Under the pieces are notes generated by a model. That model saw only the letters and a program-made list of their open reading frames with translations, had not been told where the DNA came from and made no database searches. From Sanguinoderma infundibulare (lineage: Eukaryota > Basidiomycota > Agaricomycetes > Polyporales > Polyporaceae), in contig JAVLRN010000011.1 of NCBI GenBank assembly GCA_032821775.1, positions 248,001-312,000 of the forward strand: a DNA stretch of 64,000 nt, in the 5' to 3' direction. A program made the position numbers and the translations under genes. Numbering within the stretch: the stretch's first letter is position 1; each line of letters starts with the position of its first letter. Of the stretch, positions 34,540 through 45,751 are shown piece after piece.

Positions 34540-35521
34540 TCACTCCGTGCTCGTGCCCGAAGTGGCCTGATAACGTATGTGTAGACACCATCCGCCCTTC
34601 GCTTCAGCTTCAACCCCGGGGGCCCCACCGCTCACCGCCCCCGATGCCCCAGGCGGATATGCGCCGACGTTGACGTCCTGTCCCCGTCCTCGACGCTTAG
34701 CGCGCCGTGCCGTGTGCTTGTCATGCAGTTTTTCCCTCCGGCTCGGTCCCTCGTCGAGATGGACGAGGGAGACGTCCATGCTCCGAGGGTGGAAGAAGTA
34801 CTATCGCAATCGAAAAAGTCCGCGTGCGCACGTCAACACCAGGAGAACATGACGGAGGGACGATGGGATCCACGTACGGCGTTCCAGTGATAAAGCAGCT
34901 CGCACACCGGCTCCTCCTTCTTCGCCTCTCTCCGCTTCTTGATAGCGCGCGCGATCAGGAAAGCTAGAGGTCGTGGTCGTGGTCATGGTCATGGAAAGAG
35001 GGGGTGGGATGATACGTAAGTCAACCATGATCCACGAACGAATATACCGAAAGTGCCAGTCCCATCGGGCTCTCACCTGGGAAGAACGCGACGCCGACAG
35101 CGGGCCCGACGACGTGCGCCCCGACCTTCTCGACCATCGAGAGCGAGCCGGCGACCTGCATGTCGCCCGTGAACTTCTCCCAGTCCTCTGGCGTGACGTC
35201 ATGCGTCGCGAACGGGTGTGGCTGCGACGAGGACGGGTTTGGAGGGAAACACGCCGGGTAGCCGCTGCCCAGGGCCTTCCCCGTGGTCCGCACATCCATT
35301 GGGTCAAAGGGTGCATACGAGAGGTTGCTGGCCAGAGCCCGTTGGAAACAGGGCGGAGGGGGATCTAGCAGTTGGGAGGGCGAGCGGCCAGCCGGGCCTT
35401 GCAATAACCCGCTGCGTTGGGACTGTTGCTGGGATTGGGGTTGCGCCTCTGGCTCTGAAGATCCGGACTCGGCCACAGTGGAAGCGTAGGACGGAGGAGC
35501 GACCTTTTCCATATCTGCCAT
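34540..35521 (-). CDS. HPF-HDV family protein 3 (uncharacterised)
   Basis: Three exons (35077-35521, 34878-34963, 34540-34800) give 263 residues in frame. The Gln/Ser/Pro-rich N-terminus precedes the core PHPFATHDVTPEDWEKFTGDM. A hydrophobic segment follows (VVGPAVGVAFFPAFLIARAI), ended by KKRREAKKEE. The block YHWNAYFFHPRSMDVSLVHLD lies in exon 3, and the tail is basic then Gly-rich. Intron places equal those of the copies at 3,683 and 33,875. A single membrane helix with a basic cytosolic flank is a reasonable inference for this and copy 1. Adjacent to copy 2 in the same orientation, so a local tandem duplicate. Confidence 0.83.
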
Positions 35522-35809
35522 GGCTGCGCAATCGCATTCGAAGGTTTCAACTCGACGCTCTTATACCGTGTGGAGAATGGGGCACATAGGGGCACATACT
35601 GGCGGAACGCGGAGGGCTACCTAAATGAAAACAACCGCGCCAACCTTACCGATACATCCGCCGCATACTTACCTGGCGCTATACACGCCGGTCATTGCAC
35701 AGAACGCACGGAAACTCGGTCCTAAGAAACTGCGCTCACGAGGGAGGTAGTATATAAGTGGTATCAACGGACGACGGCGGGAAGAAGCCAACAAAAAGAA
35801 TCCACACAT

Positions 35810-37348
35810 TCAGTTCATGCCAACCTTGATATCGTCCACCCTCCGCCCCAGCCCGTCGATCCGGTCCTCCAGCTCGCGCACGTTGCCCTTGACCAGCTTC
35901 TCATTATCCGCCATGCTCTTCTCCACGCCCTCGACGGCCTTCTGCAGGTCCTCGAGAGCCGCCCGCACGCGCCGCTGGTCCTCCTCGAGGCCCTCGAGCG
36001 TCTTCTGGAACCCGGCCGCGGACGTGTGCAGCGCGGAGAGCGTGCGTAGCCGTGTGAGGATGTGTGGGATGTGCGGAAGGAGGGGCGCGAGACGCGTGAG
36101 GATCGGCGCGAGCTGTTCTTGCAGCGCGGTCGAGGACGCTGAGGACGCGGGCGCGGGGAGGGTGGCGGAAGGCGACGCGACGGACGGGGAGGCGGAGGCG
36201 GGAGCGTGGTGCGTGCTGCGGCGTTGCGCGCCGTGGTGCGCTTGGTTGCTGCTCGCGTTGGTGCGCTCGAACTCGGAGTTTAGAAGCTTGATACGTCTTG
36301 AGATGGAATCGATGTGACGGGGTTGCGTGAGGAGCGTGAGTTGCGCGTTGAGGCGCGTCAAGAGCGGGAGGAGAGGAGGAGGGAGGGGAGAGAGCTGGCG
36401 GACGCTCAGGCATGCGCGAAGAGCGAAAATGAACGTCGGGAACGGGAACGTACCTCATCTAACGTTGCATTCGAAGACCCAACCAGCTTCTCCAGCTCGC
36501 CGACGCGCTTGTCCATTTCAGCAATGTCCCTCGCTTGGGGCTCCTTGGACTTTGGCGGAGCGGCGTCGATCTTCTTCTCAGCCTCGGCCTTCTTCCCGTC
36601 CTCAGCCGTGACCTTTACGACATCGTCGTCTTCCGCGTCGGTCGTCTCCCCGAGCACGACACTGACGAGCTTCCCGCGTCCCTCCCGCGCCTTGCTGATC
36701 TTCTCTATCCGCCGTTTGACATCGACCATGCCGCGGATAAGCTCACCAGGATCTGCAGAGCCGGTCTCCTCCTCCTTTCTCAAGAGCGGGTTGGTAGGAT
36801 CCGAAAGTTCGATCTCGAGAGCGGCGACTTCAGCCTGAAGGAGGCGCAGGCGTTGAGACAATGGAATGGGGCCCAGAGTTGGGGAAGGGGTTCCTGAGTC
36901 GTCGAAGTGCGGCGAAGGTGGGTAGACGTATTGTACCTTTGGGCGGCGTTGCTCTGCGTGGTGTCAAGACACATAACACTTTGGATAAGACCGACTGAAT
37001 GCGCACTCTTCTCAGCTTTCCTGAACTTCCTCGACGCCTCGTCCGCGTCAACACTGCTCAAGTCGAGCTCCTCCCGCCCTGCAGGATCTGCCTGCTTCCC
37101 TCGTCCTTGTCCTCTCGCAGGTGCACCTGATTCATCGTCGCTCGAGTCGCCTTTCTACCAAGATCCGTCAACGGAATAAACCAAGGAAGATGGCGGCATG
37201 AAACCGACGTTATCCTGTGCAGTCGGGAAGACGTCTTCAGTCTCATACACGTCGGGCGCGGTATCCTAGTCGGTGGGTCAGTATCGACCGCATTGGGCTC
37301 GCAAAAGATACGAACTATGTCTGGAAGATTAGCGTACTTGGCACTCAT
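35810..37348 (-). CDS. Dynactin subunit 2 (p50 / dynamitin)
   Basis: Five exons (37316-37348, 37209-37265, 37007-37154, 36454-36953, 35810-36394) give 440 residues. The N-terminus MSAKYANLPDI, then DTAPDVYETEDVF, is the hallmark start of dynamitin. A basic YVYPPSP segment and PLSQRLRLLQAEVAALEIEL open long coiled coils (GELEKLVGSSNATLDE, LEGLEEDQRRVRAALEDLQKAVEGVEK). The protein ends in RELEDRIDGLGRRVDDIKVGMN. Dynamitin forms the shoulder of dynactin, linking the p150 arm to the Arp1 filament, and is needed for cytoplasmic dynein transport. The second donor (GTCGGT) is weak but keeps the frame. Confidence 0.9.
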
Positions 37349-37773
37349 TGTGGTTGGGTTGCGGCAGAACGAGATTACGGGGAGGCGTCGGCTGGAGGAA
37401 GAGGTCGAGGAAGCATCCACCCCAACAGGCCGCGGCGCTTTGAAACAAGTAGTGAAAAAAGCGTCACCTGAGCGATTCGAACACTCGCCCTGGGCTCTTG
37501 GTCAACCGGTCAATTCCGACATGCGACTCCGATGCCTCCTTCACCCCAACTCTACTGCACTCGACTCCAGCGAATTCATACACCTACACGAATAGGTTTC
37601 TAAGTACGCCTCTTTAAAGTGACATTCGACGAACAACAATTGACGTTCGTTATATGCAGGTGTCGAGGCTGTTTGGATGCCGGTTCCCACCGGCGGGCGG
37701 AAGGAGATGTACCCAACTCGCCACTCCTTCACCAGGTTGATGGAGAGAGGGAAGTAAAGGAAATGGTAATTCA
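37349..37773. other. Intergenic; tRNA-like 3' half on minus strand
   Basis: Promoter region of dynactin p50. On the minus strand near 37,465-37,492 the string GAGTG-TTCGAAT-CGCTC folds as a T-arm and is followed by AGGTGACG and TTTTTT, like a tRNA 3' half with a Pol III terminator. No matching 5' half or A box was found, so no tRNA gene is called. Confidence 0.35.
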
Positions 37774-38181
37774 TTGCACTCGATGTCAATACGGTCTTTG
37801 CATGCCCGCTCAAGTTCCTGCTTGTCGCCCCTCGCGCTCGGCGCAGATGTAGGTCGTGGCTTACCCCCTTTCCGCATCTCCTGCGTGACTCCTAAGATCC
37901 TCTCCAACATGAAGAACTCGTTCGGCGACGACGACGAGTCGACGGCTTCGACGACCTCAAGTACGAAGACAGGGAGCGCGTCCAAAAGGCATGGGAGGAC
38001 GGTCACGTCGCCCCTGAGGACGTCCGCGAGAGCGCGCAGAAGGGGGAGAGCGAAGAGGAGGATGAGGAAGAGAAACCCCAAGAAGAAGGGCGGCAAGAAG
38101 AAGGCCGAGGAGGAAGACAGCGGCAAGGGCGTGTTCAAGTTCAGGAGGCTTTCTAAGTCGTTCTTGGGCACTTGCAGATGA
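37774..38181 (+). pseudogene. PARP-type zinc-finger protein remnant
   Basis: One frame reads CVTPKILSNMKNSFGDDDE, the conserved end of a PARP-type zinc finger. A second frame then continues as GFDDLKYEDRERVQKAWEDG and HVAPEDVRESAQK, the family's next block. The first frame resumes with a Lys-rich tail (KKKGGKKKAEEEDSGKG). The Trp-rich lead-in expected before CVTPK is replaced by PPFRIS, and the upstream Cys residues are not convincingly present. Frames must be changed twice, so this is a decayed gene or gene fragment. Family assignment is from memory of fungal proteins with this domain. Confidence 0.55.
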
Positions 38182-39285
38182 ACATGACGATTCCAAGTGC
38201 TGCGGCGGTAAAGCCCAAAGCCTACTGAAAATGAATACTTGACTGTGGAACCTTAAGACGCTTGCGTGTTTCGGAAAGGCCACCACAGCTGATAACTTGA
38301 ACCGTAGGGCGAATACCGCAAAAGCATCCACGAACGATGCATGCCAGCAAGGATTTGGACGAGCAGCTTTGAGCAGCTTCCTTGCTACCAATATGTCGCA
38401 TGTGATAGGCCGCTCATCGCCAAATATCACTTACATCCCGCCGTGATGGACGGACCAAGGCACAAGCGAAGAAACCGGCTACCTCAACCAGAGTTGGTCC
38501 GGACTCTTCTCCTACCGAAAGTTCTCGGTCTCAAACTGGTCCCGAAGGCCCTGGCCTGGGGGCCAGCGATAGTTGCACAGTAACTAGAACCTCCCGCAAC
38601 ATGTGCTATTTGTTTGTCGTTCAGGGCTAACATTATCTCGCTTCCATTTAGTGTGCTTCACTCACGGTCTGCTTACGGCTGCTGGTACGCGGCAATTTAC
38701 TCAGTGATACGGGTCGTGATACACGAGGTTCATGAAGCAATTACTCCCGTTTAGACGTGGGGTAAATCGGCTCAAGCTTCAAACCACAGACGTCCTCCCG
38801 AACCCAAATCATCGAAATACTTACAGCGCCCCCGCCCAGGAAAAGATAATGATGTCATGGGTCGTCTATTGATTACGGCAACATACCCGGGGCCATTGGT
38901 TCCCATGCCGTGAGTGAGCCATTCATTTGCATTTCTCCAAGTCGTGTATATTCGTGAGCTGATTTGGCCATACCATAAGCATGGTTGCACCGCCAAAAGT
39001 GTCAGGTGGTCGAGCTGAGTCGAGGTCAGGGAAGAAAACCCACGACCGTGCTGGACGAGTGCTTTAGCGTATTGAATATTGATTGCGCTACGTCATATCC
39101 GACGGATAAACGTTTGTGCGGCCGTTCTGCGCCCAAGTTGTCTCTGCCCACCCAGCGCTCACCAGCCTACCATGCCGCCTGCACAAACATACTTCCTAGT
39201 CGATTACTAATAGCGTGTCGCCGTGTTGTGGATTTCCCTCAAAAGCAGGTGCCCTTCCTCTCTCCTCCCAGACCTTCCGTGGACG
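38182..39285. other. Intergenic, no gene seen
   Basis: Spacer holding the P450 promoter and only short unsupported open frames. Confidence 0.5.
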
Positions 39286-41475
39286 ATGGCGAGCGGGGGA
39301 AGCTCAACTTCGCAGGCCGTCGGGTTCGCGATTGCGCTTGGCTTGGTACGTTCTTATCTACATGTTCATTCCTCGACACGGTCGCTGACCAGCACATTCA
39401 TGTGAACTACGCGTCACGACACATAGGCCGCGCACCAAGTGTTCCGAAAATATGAGACCTACAACATCAAGGTCCACGCCGCGATCCTCCTCGTGCCCCC
39501 AGTCCTCTTGTCTCTCCTTACTGCCTCTCCGCAATGGACGCTCTCCCACACTCTCTTCGTCAACTTCGCGACATACCTCACCACGCTTCTCTCGTCCGTG
39601 GTCGTGTATCGCATCTCGCCTGTCCACCCCCTCGCTCGCTACCCCGGTCCCATCGGATGCAAGATTTCCAAGCTTTGGCTTGGGTTCATCTGCATTCCCG
39701 GGTTCCAGCACCAGTATATCAAGTCCCTCCATGACCGGTATGGTGATGTAGTCCGTATTGGTACGTCCTCTATTTGTCGTGGTCGAGCAGCTTCGTGGAT
39801 TCCTACTTTCTCTCCTTCCATCCATCCATTCACCTACTTCGTTGCTTAAAGGCCCGAACGAGCTCTCGATTCGGGACTCAACCGTCCTCAACACCCTCCT
39901 CGGTCCTTCCGGTGTCCCCAAAGGTCCCCGTACGTCACCCCCGTTCTTTATCTCCTCTCACGCCAAATCGCTGATAGCGCGCACAATGCAGATTTCGTCG
40001 GGCGGGTCCTCGGCGACCAGGCGCTGCCCATGGTCGGGATCCAGGACACGGAAACGCACCTTCTCCGTCGGAAGAACTGGACCCGGGGCATGGGCACCGC
40101 CGCTATCAAGGAGTACGAACAGTTCATTTCCAAGCGCGCCCGCCAGCTCCTCGAGCGGCTCGAGGAGCAGAAGCGCGAGGTCGTCATTGGCAACTGGTTC
40201 AACTACTTCACGTACGTCCGACCTCTCGGATCCCAACGGTGATGTGCTGACGCGTGGGGGAAAGATACGACTTCATGAGTGATATGGCGTTCGGAGGCGG
40301 CTCGGAGCTCATCGAGGCGGGTCACGATGAGGGGAACGTCTGGAAGCTACTCGATGATGCCATGTTGTGAGTCTGTTCTGTTCGACCTTTATCGCATGGA
40401 AGAGTGCCGACCGGTGTGCAGTATCGCAACTTTCTTCGGACACATGCCATGGCTGGGCGTGTACATCGGGAAGATCCCTGCCGCGACCGGAAATCTCATC
40501 ATCCTCCTTAACCGCTGCATCGAATGCACCACTGCGCGCCTCAAGCGCGGTTCGGAGAGGAAGGATCTCTTCCACTACCTCGTACGTCGTCTGCACTGGA
40601 CATTGGAGCTTTGTATGATATCTACCGTGATTTACTTCTAGAACAACGAAGACCTGCCTGGCAAGGCTGCGCCGCCGATGCAGCATCTCGTCGACGACGG
40701 CGTGCTCGCCATCATCGCCGGCGCGGACACGACGTCGAGCGCACTCACCAGCATCGTATATCTGCTGCTGACTCACCCGGACGTGTACGAGAAGCTGCAG
40801 GCGGAGATCGACAAGTTCTACCCTGCGGGCGAGAACGCGCTCGACACGAAGCACCACCGGGACATGCCATACCTCACCGCCGTGATGTGAGTCCCCTTCC
40901 TCGCACGGAATTGAAGTGGTTGACCATGGGCATGACACGGTAGCAACGAGACCATGCGCGTCTTCCCGCCCGTTCCCGGAGGCAGCCAGCGCCAGGTTCC
41001 GCACGACAGCAACGGGTTCGTAGTGGGCAAACTGTAAGCGTCCTCTCTCTCGTCCGCCACCCCTCCGTCTCTTACACCTCCCGCGGACAGCGTCCTGCCC
41101 CCCGGGACGATCTTCTGGCCGCACATCTATTCGCACCACCACGACCCGCGCAACTTCTCGCCCTACACGTCCGAGTTCTGGCCAGAGCGCTGGCTCCTCG
41201 CCTCGGGCGACCTCCCGTCCTCGCGCGGCGTCTCCGCGTCCGACCCCGGGTTCCGGCACGACGAGGCGGGGTACCTGCCGTTCTCGGCCGGGCCGATGAA
41301 CTGCGTGGGCAAGTCGCTCGCGATGCAGGAGATGCGGATGGTCCTGTGCGCGTTCCTGCAGAAGTTCAGGGTGCGGGCAAAGGAGGGCTGGGATCCGCGC
41401 ACGTACGAGAGGGAGTATCGGGACTACTTTACGGCACCGAGGCCCGACTTGCTGGTCGTGCTTGAGGTGCGGTAG
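39286..41475 (+). CDS. Cytochrome P450 monooxygenase
   Basis: Nine exons (39286-39345, 39427-39760, 39852-39929, 39992-40211, 40265-40366, 40422-40581, 40642-40886, 40944-41033, 41091-41475) give 557 residues. Two N-terminal hydrophobic stretches (VHAAILLVPPVLLSLLT and TYLTTLLSSVVVYRI) anchor it in the ER. The I-helix oxygen-binding motif is AGADTTSS. The ExxR helix (NETMRV) and the haem-binding loop FSAGPMNCVGKSLAMQE, with its ligand Cys, are intact. A PERW-type motif (FWPERW) is present. It resembles the multi-intron P450s abundant in wood-decay and other Agaricomycetes. Substrate cannot be inferred, and no biosynthetic partners are adjacent. Confidence 0.93.
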
Positions 41476-42109
41476 TATAGAGCGGGGTGCTGTCCCAGTG
41501 CCTCGTGCTGAGTCCCGACTTTGGTGGTTTGTCTATGAGATGTGAGGTTTGAGGTAAGGTGTCGTTTAAATGGGCACTTGCAGGCAGTCATTCGGGGCAC
41601 CGCTGTTGTTTCGCTCTCGGACGAACAGCGCGGTACAAAATTGGATGAGAGTGCATAGCCGCAGATAAAGGAGTTTTCTCTATGGGTGTTCTTCATCTGG
41701 TTTTCCCCCGACATGCTGAGCTGGTTGAATGGTTAGAGCATTGATAGTAAGTAACCTCTGTTGAAATCACCTCTTGACATACACACCTGGTGGTTTCGAT
41801 ATCATCTTGTTTCATAGGCTCTTCGCAATTGGTTGAGCGTACTAGTTGGAATCAGTACTTGGGTTAGGTGGAAACGATATGCCTCCAATTCGACTTGAGC
41901 AGCGATGTGTCCGACCTCCTCGGACCAAAGACACTCCGAGCGGCATAAAATGCGCTTGCTAGTCGACGCGTTCTTCTCCTCCTCCCAGACTTTTCTCGAG
42001 TGCTCATACCCACATATACTTCTTTCTCATCGCTGTGCTCGCTGTCGGGCGGACGGAACCAGGCACGTTGTCTCAAGACCATGCTACGGGAAGCGTACCG
42101 TGATAAACG
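41476..42109. other. Intergenic, tRNA-like 5' half only
   Basis: Plus strand near 41,715-41,750 has TGGTTGAATGGTTAGAGCA, close to a tRNA D-arm/A box. A loose B-box-like GGTTTCGATATC follows at about 41,792. The acceptor stems do not pair, so no tRNA gene is called. Confidence 0.3.
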
Positions 42110-43485
42110 ATGCTTGCACGACAGTCGTTCGCCCGAGTCTGCCCTTGCACTGGTCAGCGATGTCTGACAGGTGCGCCGTGTTTTCGTGACGCAAATTCGA
42201 GTTCAAGTGATCGTAAACTGGAGACAGCCTCGTTCTCTGGCGTTGGGGAGGTGCGGAGGGAGCCTGTAAATAGTCGACACCTTTTTACCACTCAAAAGTA
42301 CGTCGCGTGTCACATATCGCGCGACCCTCTCGCGCTGACGCCTCCCCAAAGGCCCGCGAGCATCTTTTCACCAGACATCTCTCCTTTGGACGCAATTTTC
42401 GACGACTTGAAGGAGACACCCGGTTCCCAGCTTCCGCTGACATCGAACACGCGCAGCGTCAAGTCGGCATCGCTCGCGCGAGGTAGTCCCTACGGCCCGC
42501 GGGCAGTCGCCATGACCCGCAGAGAGTCGGACATCTTCGACCACATGTTACAAACCATTTTCGACAGCACGAAATCCCCCGCGGCCGTCGAGGGCGGCAT
42601 CGGCCAGGTGCCCAGCAACAGCCCCGTCGAAAGCTCCGCTGCCGGCGGCGGCTCCGGTGGTCGACAGACGGGGACCAGGAGCTGGATCGCAAGCGGGAGG
42701 CGATGGAGCTCTGCCAGGCGGACCTGCAGCTTCTCGAGTGGGCGATGCGCGAGGTATTCGGCGAGTCTGAACGCTACGCCGACGCCACTCGCGCGTCCTC
42801 CACAACAGCCGCAACCAACACGCCCTCCTCCGCGTCGACGTCGACGTCGACCGCCGCCGGGCCCTCGGACTTAAACCTGCCGCTCCAGCCGCTCTCGTAC
42901 CAGCACCTGCTCGCGGCGCTCATGCGCACGTTCCGCGAGAAGTTCCGCGACCCGCACCTCGCGCTCGCCATGTTCGAGCACGCGCGGACGCTGTCCATCG
43001 CGTCATTCGTGTTCGGGTGCACGACGCCGGCGTATAACGAGCTCATCGCGACGCGCTAGCGGTGCTTCCGGGACCTGCGCGGCGTCACGGACGCGCTCGA
43101 GGAGATGCGTGTGAACGGGATCGCGCTCGACGGCCGCACGCGGCACCTCGCGGAGAGCATCCGGCGCGAGGTCGGGGAACGCACGGCGTGGCAGGAGGGC
43201 TCGTCCGGCTCGGGCGAGGTGTGGGACATGGTCGCGCGGATCGAGCGGCTGACAGTGGACGAGAGCCCGACGAAGCGGAAGAGCGGGCGTGTGGGGCACA
43301 GCGCGACGGGGAGAGGAAACGCGGTTGAGCAGGGTCCCGTGCAAAGGTGGGAGGACCCGTGGCAGGAGACGTGGAAGAAGGCGGCGCTGGATGTGGACGC
43401 GCGCGATGACTGGGAGTTCGACAGGTGGACTCCCGCTCGACCGAAGAGGACGAACTGTGCGGAAAAGCGGCCTCTGTTCATCTGA
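42110..43485 (+). pseudogene. Mtf2-like mitochondrial gene-expression protein, inactivated
   Basis: The frame from 42,110 (a plausible mitochondrial presequence MLARQSFARVC) reaches PLDAIFDDL and RRESDIFDHMLQTIFDS. It then must shift by one base near 42,665 to continue as DQELDRKREAMELCQADLQL. That frame runs through LLAALMRTFREKFRDPHLAL and YNELIATR, then meets TAG at 43,057-43,059, where a Trp codon (TGG) is expected. It resumes as RCFRDLRGVTDALEEMR and ends DWEFDRWTPARPKR. The order of blocks matches fungal Mtf2-like proteins (mitochondrial RNA handling) from memory. No intron bordered by GT-AG repairs either defect, so it is called a recent pseudogene. A sequencing error or stop readthrough is the alternative. 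Confidence 0.6.
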
Positions 43486-44184
43486 CGGCCTGGTTATGCG
43501 GATCTAGAGGGGATAGAGCTTGGTACAGTATGCTTGTCTGCTAAGTATCTTACACATTTCATATAATGATTTTACTCGCGTCAGCTTGGACGCTGAGTGG
43601 AATAGATCTGTCATGATTCAGCGTAGTGAAGCCCCCATGTCGAACAGCTACTCCTGATCACTCTCCGGACGAAGATCAATTCGAAAAGTTGACTGAAGAG
43701 CGATTGCGATAGACATGAGGTCCTCGTGATCTCTAACAATTTATTCGCCGGATGGAAGCGTGCAAGGCGCTGTTATGGTGCAGCCGATGGGAGATACGCG
43801 AAAATAGGGAAAATGACAGCCGCTAAATGGAAAGCAGGGGGTATACTTGCCAGTTTCTGTGGCCGGGCATCGAATTCGACTCTGGAGGGTCATCAAGTGC
43901 GGGGGACGTGAGGGAGTAAGGGCAAATGATACCAATACCATGAAGGTTTGTATGTTCCCTGAGATGGCACCCGCGCAAATCACATAGATATGTCGGGGAT
44001 GGGGAATGTGTACCGAGTGAGGACAACCTTGGGCTCCGAGGATGGCGGTCGGCGATTGTGAACTCTTCTAATACGTCTCAGAGGGGCGAAACAGTCCAAG
44101 AATCGCAGGTCTTACACCATGCTGCAAGCAGGGGCGTACGTGGTAAGGTGAGGTTTGTGTGCCAGTCAGATACAGGTCAAGGCT
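43486..44184. other. Intergenic, no gene seen
   Basis: Convergent spacer between the Mtf2-like pseudogene and the kinase-like gene; no supported frames. Confidence 0.5.
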
Positions 44185-45751
44185 CTACCGCCGCCAGTCG
44201 CGCTCGGTACGATCATTATTTCCGGCGTCCCGCCCTGGCTGATAATGGCCCGCCGACCCGCGGGCAGCAAAAGAGCGTGTATACCGCCCCGACGAAGAGC
44301 CACCACCCTCGGGCTCACCATATGCACCTCCACCTCCCTGAAGCGCGTTCCATTGTGAGGTCCCCCGAGCGTGATACCCACCACGCGGAGCCCAGTGCCT
44401 GCGGTATGTAGGCACACCTCGAGGCGCGAAGCCGCGAGGAGGTTGATATCCTCCCCTATAGCCTCGGCCGCCTCGATAGCCACCACGCCCGCCGTGCCCA
44501 CCGTACACGCTGTCGTGCGTAGGCGTAGCGGTCTGGACGACTTCCGGTGTGTCTTTTAGGCGCCGCATGATCCCCCGAACGTCTTCTGCACTGAAGTCGG
44601 GCGTCGACGGCAGGTCGGCGGGCGTGACGTGCAAGAGCCGAGAGTAGCCTTCATGCGGAAGGGGCGGCCGGAACTGCGATTGGAAGCGCTGCAGCACTTG
44701 CAAGCCGAGCTCGGGCGTCGTGATCGTCGGGTGGTCCGTGCCTATAGCGCGGACGGCCAGAGTCAGTTCGTGTTCGTAGTCGCGAGTAACAAAAATATTT
44801 ACGGTTCGCTAGTCTTGCAGCGCACACCTTGAATAGTACGCATTCACTGCTGCTCTCTGCAGGCTCGTGATATGGGGAGAGAGGCTCACCCGGTACGGCG
44901 TATCGAACACGATCACCCACACCAATGTCCCCGCCACCTCGCCTGCGATCCGGATCCAGGTCGCCCTCTGGCTGGAAGCGACAGAGGCGTATGAGCGATT
45001 TTGTGCCGAATACCGCGGCGCGCAAGGCCCGGCGGTCTGGTTTGTCCGACTGACCTTTCGTCGAAATTCGCCCAGTCGATGATCACGGACAGACCCTCCC
45101 TGAGCGACCTCCGCGCCAGCGCCTCCACGCGGCGACGATCTCCCAGCTCATCCTGGCTGCACCGCCGGAATTGGGGAAAGTGCCGCTCGAGTGCTTGTGC
45201 GAACGTAGACTGTGACCGCAGCCATTGTGCACGATGACGGGAGGGGGGCGGCGGCGGGGCGGGAAGAGAGGACAATGGCCAGCGCCAAAATCATACCCAA
45301 ACACACAGATCGAGGTCGCACAAACAGCGGAGATCCAGTGCGCGGTGAATGATCGACCAATCGCCAAATGTCGGAAGCAAATTTAAATTTGTGATCAGCC
45401 AAAGGACCTTCATCGCCAAGTGCGGCACCTTACCTTTCCCGATGCAACGAGCCCGACGAGGATGAGCACCACATTCTGGGCTAGGGGAAGGACATCCTCG
45501 AGCTTGTCCTCGGCCTGGATCATTGGCTGCCCGCCAGCATCTGCCGCAACAGTCTCGTCTGTCAGGCATGTGCCCTCGTCCCCAACTCGGGGCGCTGTTG
45601 TACTCGAGGAGACAGACGCAGGCGCAGGCGCGTCGGTGCCGTCCCCGTCTCCGCCATTGTCGTCTCCTTCTGGCAGTCTTTGTGTCTGAGATTGAGGTGG
45701 AGGAACGGAAGCTCCAGGGCCACTGGCACCGTTCCCTACTGCGCCCGTCAT
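44185..45751 (-). CDS. Polynucleotide-kinase-like P-loop protein with RGG tail
   Basis: Five exons (45434-45751, 45055-45209, 44890-44971, 44803-44827, 44185-44741) give 378 residues in frame; the 25 base exon restores VCAARLANR. The Walker A loop GLVASGKST spans the first intron. It is followed by SQDELGDRRRV, then VIIDWANFDESQRATW, VWVIVFDTPYR and RTDHPTITTPELGLQVL. PPLPHEGYSRLL completes the block order of the kinase domain of eukaryotic polynucleotide kinase-phosphatase and related AAA_33 proteins. No phosphatase domain is present. The C-terminus is rich in RGG/GGYRGG, as in RNA-binding proteins, so a 5'-OH RNA or DNA kinase role is plausible but inferred. The Asn of the family's usual RTN motif is WAN here. 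An alternative ATG at 45,808 adds 19 residues. Confidence 0.75.

Noticed and set aside
39286..41475. P450 as part of a secondary-metabolite gene cluster
   Set aside because: Neighbours are dynactin p50, a PARP-type relic and an Mtf2-like relic; no synthase, transporter or tailoring enzymes are adjacent.
41714..41810. tRNA-like A box (TGGTTGAATGGTTAGAGC) and loose B box
   Set aside because: The acceptor stems do not pair, the T-loop is one base too long, and no terminator follows; not callable as a tRNA.
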